From the NCBI GenBank assembly GCA_009839505.1, contig VXPO01000106.1:1-47241 (forward strand): DNA of 47,241 bases. Reading direction: 5' to 3'. Position numbers and translations under genes: made by a program. Origin of the DNA: Gammaproteobacteria bacterium (GTDB lineage Bacteria > Pseudomonadota > Gammaproteobacteria > Pseudomonadales > Azotimanducaceae). Below are positions 39,408 through 47,241 of the stretch, one piece after another; position 1 is the first letter of the stretch, and each line of letters opens with the position of its first letter. The notes under the pieces are model-generated. The model did no database searches. It was not told the DNA's origin and saw only the letters and a program-made list of their open reading frames with translations.

Positions 39408-40376
39408 ATGACCGACATCAGCCATCGCACCGTTCAAACCAACCACGTCAATCTGCACATCGCCGAGGCTGGCGACGGGCCGCTGGTGGTCCTGTGCCAT
39501 GGATTCCCCGAGTCCTGGTACTCGTGGCGGCACCAGATTCCCGCGCTCGCCAATGCCGGATTCCATGTCGTGGCACCCGATCAACGCGGCTACGGGACAA
39601 GCGACGCGCCGGAGGAGATCAGCGCGTATTCGATCATGCAGTTGACCGGGGACATCGTCGGCCTGGTACACGCGCTGGGCGAGAAGCAGGCGGTCGTCGT
39701 CGGCCACGACTGGGGATCCCCGGTGGCCTGGGCCCTCGCGCAGATGCGGCCGGACATGTTCCGCGCGGTTGCATCCCTGTCGGTTCCGTTCACCGGTCGT
39801 GCGGCTTGGCCGCCCATCCAGGGGATGCGGCAGTACTTCGGGGACCGGTTCTTCTACCAGATCTACTTCCAGACGCCCGGTGTTGCCGAACACGAACTAC
39901 AGCACGACATCCCCGTGACGATGCGCAAGATGCTCTACGGCGGTTCGGGCGCCATCGAGCGCTCGGGCGGTTCGTTCGGGGTCGAAGGCGCGCCGCCGGC
40001 ATCCTCCTACATGCTGGCGCGAATGCCCGACCCGGGCGACGACCTGCCCGCGTGGCTGACCGCGGCGGACGTGGACGTCTACGTGGAGGCGTTCACCCAG
40101 TCCGGGTTCCGCGGCGGCCTGAACTGGTACCGGAACATCGACCACAACTGGGCACTGACCGCGGCGTTCGACGGCAAGAAGATCGAGCAGCCCGCCCTGT
40201 TCGTGGCCGGCGACCGAGACGTCGTGCCGTTCAGCGACCAAGCCGAACAGGCCATGCGCGAAGTCGTGACGGATCTTAAGGACGTGGTCGTGCTGCCCGG
40301 AATCGGACACTGGACGCAGCAGGAGGCACCCGAGGCGGTTAACGACGCCTTGATCGGATTCCTGAAGGCGCTGTAG
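39408..40376 (+). CDS. Alpha/beta hydrolase, epoxide-hydrolase-like
   Basis: A 322-residue protein with the soluble epoxide hydrolase pattern: oxyanion 'CHGFPESWYSWRHQ', 'PDQRGYGTSDAP', nucleophile Asp101 in 'VVGHDWGSPVAW', a late acid in 'FVAGDRDVVPF' and His in 'LPGIGHWTQQEAPE'. A cap region with tyrosines ('RQYFGDRFFYQIYFQ') fits epoxide opening by an aspartyl nucleophile. Haloalkane dehalogenase is the alternative, but that family usually has Trp next to the nucleophile in another context. It is preceded by the structured repeat and converges on greA with a 6-bp gap. Confidence 0.88.
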   Translation: MTDISHRTVQTNHVNLHIAEAGDGPLVVLCHGFPESWYSWRHQIPALANAGFHVVAPDQRGYGTSDAPEEISAYSIMQLTGDIVGLVHALGEKQAVVVGHDWGSPVAWALAQMRPDMFRAVASLSVPFTGRAAWPPIQGMRQYFGDRFFYQIYFQTPGVAEHELQHDIPVTMRKMLYGGSGAIERSGGSFGVEGAPPASSYMLARMPDPGDDLPAWLTAADVDVYVEAFTQSGFRGGLNWYRNIDHNWALTAAFDGKKIEQPALFVAGDRDVVPFSDQAEQAMREVVTDLKDVVVLPGIGHWTQQEAPEAVNDALIGFLKAL

Positions 40377-40382
40377 CCGCCC

Positions 40383-40856
40383 CTACTCGTGCGCGATGCC
40401 GTCGATCTCGTAGTCGCGGCTGCCCTGGGGGGTCTCCACCGAAAGCGCATCCCCCTCCGACTTGCCGATCATCGCGCGGGCCAAGGGCGACATCACGGAG
40501 ATCTTGCCCTCCTTGATGTTCGCTTCGTCCTCGCCGACGATCTTGTAGCGCGCCTCTTCGTCGTTGCCGAGATCGATCAGGGTCACGGTGGCCCCGAACA
40601 CGACCTTGCCCGTCGGCCGGATCTTCGCGATGTCGATGATCTGGGCATCGCCGAGCCGCGCTTCGATGAGCCGGATGCGCGCCTCGGTGAGCCCCTGCTG
40701 ATCCTTCGCGGCGTGGTACTCGGCGTTTTCGCGCAAGTCGCCATGCTCACGCGCCTGGGCAATCGCCTTGACGATGTCGGGACGCACCACGTTCTTCAAG
40801 TGCGCAAGCTCCTCACGCAGCATTTCCGCGCCTTCCACGGTCATGGGCGTTGGCAT
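40383..40856 (-). CDS. greA: Transcription elongation factor GreA
   Basis: A 157-residue GreA that stimulates cleavage of backtracked RNA by RNA polymerase. The N-terminal coiled coil carries the tip acidic residues in '[20 protein letters not shown]'; the C-terminal FKBP-like domain ends '[17 protein letters not shown]'. The start ATG at 40856 gives 'MPTPMTVEG'; the second Met (40844) is possible. It normally follows carB; here a 394-bp gap with an inverted-repeat element lies between. Confidence 0.95.
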   Translation of the reverse strand: MPTPMTVEGAEMLREELAHLKNVVRPDIVKAIAQAREHGDLRENAEYHAAKDQQGLTEARIRLIEARLGDAQIIDIAKIRPTGKVVFGATVTLIDLGNDEEARYKIVGEDEANIKEGKISVMSPLARAMIGKSEGDALSVETPQGSRDYEIDGIAHE

Positions 40857-41006
40857 GGTCGTACTTCCGCGTGGCGAATCATGCGATAGCGACCAGATAG
40901 ACGCGCGGGCCAATAGCCGACCCCGCCGCCGAATCCGGTAGCCCGCTTTGGTGTAGCACACTTCGCCACCGAGCGCGAGCGTCCAGCCCGGCGGTGCCCT
41001 GCGCTC

Positions 41007-41250
41007 TAGCCCGCATATCTCACCAAGGGCCGCGATGATCGCGGAGGATCCCGGCCCTGTGCGCGTGCTCGCGACCGAGAGCATAGCGGGGCCTACGGAC
41101 GAGGGAGCACGTGCGCGCTCAGGGCCGGGAGACCCGCGAGGGCGCGGCCAGCGCAGCCTGTTCACCCTAAATCGGTACGAAATTGCCTGAAAATACGTGA
41201 AGAACCAGCCAGTCGCGTCCTGGTACAAGCGACTTGGTGAGATATGCGGG

Positions 41251-41253
<3 letters not shown>
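41007..41253. mobile_element. MITE-like element with perfect 21-bp terminal inverted repeats
   Basis: The 21 bp at 41007-41027 (TAGCCCGCATATCTCACC...) recur exactly inverted at 41233-41253. The 205 bp between have no ORF of note and two GC-rich dyads. The right terminus contributes the carB stop codon (TAG, complement of 41251-41253). The remaining part of the greA-carB gap (40857-41006) shows nothing I can identify. Confidence 0.7.
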
Positions 41254-44486
<3,233 letters not shown>

Positions 44487-44490
<4 letters not shown>

Positions 44491-45617
44491 CGTTCGTCTC
44501 CCGCACTCATCATGGCCACGAAACGGTCGAACAGGTAGCCGCAGTCATGGGGACCGGGACTGGCCTCCGGGTGGCCTTGGAATCCAAACGCCGGGGAGTC
44601 GGTACAGCGGATGCCCTGCACCGAGCCGTCGAACAACGACACGTGGGTGACCTCGACGTTGTTGGGCAACGACTCGCCGTCAACGGCGAAGCCGTGGTTC
44701 TGGCTGGTGATGATGACGGCACCGGAGGCGACATCCTTGACCGGATGGTTGGCGCCGTGGTGGCCAAAGGGCATCTTCAGCGTCTCGCCGCCGCTGGCGA
44801 GCGCCAGCAACTGGTGGCCGAGGCAAATGCCGAACACGGGCAGGTCGCGGTCGAGCACGTCGCGGATCGCCCGGATGGCGTAGTCGCAGGGTTCGGGGTC
44901 GCCGGGTCCGTTGGAAAGGAACACGCCATCGGGCGACAGTGCCAAGGCCTCGTCGGCGGGGGTCTCTGCCGGCACGACTGTCACCCGACAGCCGCGGTCC
45001 ACGAGCATTCTGAGGATGTTGCGCTTGACGCCGAAGTCGTACGCCACCACATGGGGGCCGGGCTCGGCACTCGCCGCCTGATAGCCCACCCCCAACGCCC
45101 AACCGCCGCCGTCCCAGGGATGCGTCTCGCACGTCGACACGACTTTCGCCAAGTCCATTCCGGCCAGACCGGGAAACCCCCGCGCTTCGGCCAGCGCCAC
45201 ATCCGGGTCGGCGTCGTCCCCCGCGACGATGCAACCGGCCATGGCGCCCTTCTCGCGGATCAAGCGGGTGAGCCGGCGGGTGTCCAAGTCGGCGATGGCC
45301 ACCACGCCCGCGTCGGCCAAGTACTGCGGCAAGGGCACCTCGGCGCGCCAGCTGGAGTGGGCCGTCGGGCAGTCGCGGATCACCAGACCAGCAGCCCAGA
45401 TCCGTGCCGACTCCGTGTCCTCGGCGTTGACACCGGTATTGCCGATGTGGGGATAGGTCAGCGTCACGATCTGACGCGCGTAGGACGGGTCGGTGAGAAT
45501 CTCCTGGTAGCCGGTCATGGCGGTATTGAACACCACTTCCCCAACGGCCATGCCTGGCGCACCGATGGCGCTGCCGCGGAAGAGACTCCCGTCTTCCAGC
45601 ATCAATAGCGCAGTCAT
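44487..45617 (-). CDS. carA: Carbamoyl-phosphate synthase small subunit
   Basis: A 376-residue glutamine amidotransferase subunit that supplies ammonia to CarB. The N-terminal domain begins '[19 protein letters not shown]'. The class I amidotransferase triad is seen as the nucleophile in '[18 protein letters not shown]' and His-x-Glu in '[15 protein letters not shown]'. The start at 45617 matches usual CarA N-termini. It is transcribed with carB from a leader that contains an intrinsic terminator. Confidence 0.97.
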
Positions 45618-45683
45618 GCCATTCCTGTACGAAACGCCCCCGGTCGTCGCCGATGAGGCATGCGGCGGGCGTTCCAATCCCGC

Positions 45684-45712
45684 AAAAAAGCCGCAGCCTC
45701 GGCTGCGGCTTC
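45684..45712 (-). terminator. Intrinsic terminator in the carA leader (candidate attenuator)
   Basis: On the minus strand AAGCCGCAGC-CGAG-GCTGCGGCTT followed by TTTT: a 10-bp GC-rich stem, tetraloop and T-run, about 67 bp upstream of the carA ATG. With the -10 at 45806-45811 it would sit inside the carA leader. Pyrimidine-rich runs lie just before it. Confidence 0.75.
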
Positions 45713-45805
45713 AGCCTGAAAGGAAAGCGCCAGCGGTCGAGCCCCGACGCGGCAAGACAACCGAGAGGAGAACGTACTTGCCCTGACCCGGAAACCTGAG
45801 CAGCG

Positions 45806-45811
45806 ATTCTA
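45806..45811 (-). promoter_or_regulatory. Candidate carAB promoter -10 (extended)
   Basis: On the minus strand TGCTAGAAT, an extended -10, about 190 nt upstream of carA. A weak TTCCGG lies at -35 spacing. It would make a ~180-nt leader that includes the terminator hairpin. Confidence 0.45.
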
Positions 45812-45924
45812 GCAGCCGAACCCACCGCGCCGGAAGCGCCGCGGCCATCGCGGATGTACGACAAGTCCGTGGCGCCCCAAAGCCGTCCCCGACCGCGTCG
45901 GCACCGACGCGTCTTCGCTATCGC

Positions 45925-46026
45925 TGTGCGACCCTCGTGGTCGCCCGTGACAGTTACTGCAACGCGTCGGTTGGCCAAGAAGGGCGACCACAACGCGCCC
46001 CCGAGGGCGCGCGGTCGCCCCTACGG
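45925..46026. repeat. Palindromic element, copy 6 (full length, diverged)
   Basis: Left arm TGTGCGACCCTCGTGGTCGCCC; right arm GGGCGACCACAACGCGCC... ending GGTCGCCCCTACGG at 46026, with the extended GC hairpin also seen in copy 1. The linker GCGTCGGTTGGCCAAGAA is a diverged form of the conserved one. It lies in the 434-bp gap between carA and the amidohydrolase. Confidence 0.8.
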
Positions 46027-46051
46027 CATGGTTTCACGGCACCCAGTAGCA

Positions 46052-47143
46052 CTAGCAGGCGTGGCGCAGCACGTGCCCGGCGCGAGCCTCCGTGTGCTCG
46101 CCATCCTCGACGTTGACCTCGCCGTTGACGATCGTCGTCTTGTAGCCCTTCGACCGTTGGATGTAGCGCGGCGCACCGCCGGGGAAGTCGTGAACCAGTT
46201 GCGGTTGGCATTCGATGACGGCTTCGGCGTCGAAGACGTTGACGTCCGCTCTCATGCCCGGCTTCAGCGTGCCGCGGTCGGTGATGCCGATGACGCGGGC
46301 CGGGCCGGAGGTCAGCCGGCGGATGCCCTCGCCCATGCTGTAGCGGCCCGTGTCCCGGACCCAGTGGGACAGCAGGAAGGTGGACCAACCCGCGTCCATG
46401 ATCTGCGAGACGTGCGCACCGGCATCGCCTAGGCCGGGGAAGACGTGCTCGTGCTCGATCAGGTCGGCCAGCGCGTTCATGTTCGGTGCGAAGGCGCGGT
46501 AGTTGAACAGGCCCAAGCCGTTGCTCTCCCGCGACAGGCGCAGGAAGGTCTCGCACCAGTGTTCGCCGGCTGCATCCGCCATCGTTTGCAGGCTGGCTTC
46601 GGTGCCGGCGGTGTAGTCCGGCGTTTCGGCGACGCCGAGGTAGAACAGGTTCTTCACCGGCAGGCGCATGGCCTTTTCGCGTTTGGACTCCTCGACGAGC
46701 TTGGCGGCGAAGTCGGCGTTGCGGATCGCCACCAGACGCCCAGCGAGGTCCAGCCCGCGCAGTTCGTTCCACGTCTCACCGGCGACCGGAAGCCGGGATT
46801 GCAGCCCGAACATGGAGCCGGAGCTGCGGACGTGCGTGATCGCGGTCACGTCACCGGCTTCGGCGCGGAGCTCCTCGAGTGCCCGCTTGCGTTCGAGGCC
46901 CGTGTCCGCCCCGGCGCCCGCGCCGTAGCTGAAGAGCACCCGCCCGCGCGTCGCGCCAGCGATCTGCTTCAGCACGTCGAAGTTGGCGCCGACGGCCTGC
47001 ATCAGCGCGTTTCGCGGGCCGACAGCCTTGCCGATCTCGACCAGTTCGGCGGGATCAGCGAACGTACCGGGCACGGAACGTCCGTCCGGCAGCCGGTGCG
47101 GCGCGTGGCGGTTGGTGGAGAAGCCGACCCCGCCGCGGTCGAG
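46052..47143 (-). CDS. N-acyl-D-amino-acid deacylase family amidohydrolase, 5'-truncated
   Basis: The C-terminal ~360 residues of a paralogue of the gene at 21168-22820. The frame begins near 47143 with 'GVGFSTNRHAPHRLPDGRSV', matching 'GAVGFSTNRLPQHRLPDGRS' there, and ends with '...GYKTTIVNGEVNVEDG...'. The metal-site aspartate is in 'PGLGDAGAHVSQI'. The N-terminal metal motif HxH and start would lie beyond the window. Upstream of 47143 the sequence turns into G/C homopolymer and no longer aligns, so the break is a contig end and not a biological one. The two paralogues may differ in acyl or amino-acid preference (inference). Confidence 0.85.
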   Translation of the reverse strand, partial: LDRGGVGFSTNRHAPHRLPDGRSVPGTFADPAELVEIGKAVGPRNALMQAVGANFDVLKQIAGATRGRVLFSYGAGAGADTGLERKRALEELRAEAGDVTAITHVRSSGSMFGLQSRLPVAGETWNELRGLDLAGRLVAIRNADFAAKLVEESKREKAMRLPVKNLFYLGVAETPDYTAGTEASLQTMADAAGEHWCETFLRLSRESNGLGLFNYRAFAPNMNALADLIEHEHVFPGLGDAGAHVSQIMDAGWSTFLLSHWVRDTGRYSMGEGIRRLTSGPARVIGITDRGTLKPGMRADVNVFDAEAVIECQPQLVHDFPGGAPRYIQRSKGYKTTIVNGEVNVEDGEHTEARAGHVLRHAC

Positions 47144-47241
47144 GGGGGGGGGCGGCGCCGACCGCGCCGACCGCGCCCCCCCCCGCCGGCCGCCGGCGCC
47201 CGCGGCCCCCGGCGCGGCGGCACCGCAGCCAACTCTGAGTA
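47144..47241. other. Low-complexity contig end, likely assembly artefact
   Basis: Runs of G and C (GAGGGGGGGGGGG, GCGCCCCCCCCC) and imperfect CGCGCCGACC repeats replace the expected coding sequence of the amidohydrolase. The first ~75 bases of the window have a similar look and disrupt ligA. Confidence 0.7.

Overview
This is a GC-rich bacterial window. Its conserved blocks (tRNA-Leu/rnr/rlmB, rpsF-rpsR-rplI-dnaB-radA, nrdR-ribD-nusB-thiL-pgpA and carA-carB-greA) follow gammaproteobacterial gene order. The accessory genes between them are TauD/TfdA and PhyH dioxygenases, an HpcH aldolase, a 2-hydroxyacyl-CoA lyase, D-aminoacylase-type amidohydrolases and a large secreted LRR metallopeptidase. 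Together with dense short repeats and toxin-antitoxin loci they suggest an uncultivated, probably environmental or host-associated gammaproteobacterium; the lifestyle is inference. Both extreme ends (about 1-75 and 47144-47241) look like degraded contig ends, and the first and last genes are truncated there.

Layout. 1-3.2 kb: 3' part of ligA, a lytic-transglycosylase lipoprotein and an HpcH/HpaI aldolase. 3.3-14.6 kb: an accessory island with a ParDE-type toxin-antitoxin pair, a TfdA-like dioxygenase, the decayed 3' end of a sigma/acetyltransferase gene, a membrane protein that looks like a peptidase prodomain, a 1597-residue metallopeptidase with TSP3 and leucine-rich repeats, an intact ECF-sigma/Eis-like fusion gene and a second TfdA paralogue. 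14.6-24.6 kb: MFS transporter, aldo/keto reductase, gamma-glutamylcyclotransferase and tyrosine phosphatase on the minus strand, then HACL-like lyase, VOC protein and a small membrane protein on the plus strand, a D-aminoacylase-type enzyme, and a hipBA module with two visible operators. 24.6-33.6 kb: tRNA-Leu(CAG), rnr, rlmB, a PhyH-type dioxygenase, vapBC, rpsF-rpsR-rplI, dnaB and radA. 33.7-34.4 kb: a hipB-like gene whose hipA partner is cut off after 43 codons by a 159-bp inverted-repeat element. 34.4-37.8 kb: nrdR-ribD-nusB-thiL-pgpA, with successive stop/start overlaps down to thiL and no ribE, ribBA or ribH between ribD and nusB. 37.8-41 kb: xseB with a small upstream ORF, an enoyl-CoA hydratase, an epoxide-hydrolase-like protein and greA. 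41-47.2 kb: carB and carA behind a leader with an intrinsic terminator, then a truncated second D-aminoacylase-type gene.

Cross-cutting signals. A roughly 90-100 bp palindromic element with 'GTAGGGGCGACC' ends occurs six times, mostly directly after genes, and three times its TAG is the stop codon of the preceding gene. Two other elements with precise inverted repeats occur at 34141-34299 and 41007-41253. Three transcription-unit starts (hipB, vapB, nrdR) have a -10-like hexamer exactly 6 nt before the ATG and no Shine-Dalgarno at normal spacing, which suggests leaderless mRNAs. Every toxin-antitoxin locus has its own inverted-repeat operator, and in the two hipB loci the start codon lies inside the operator.
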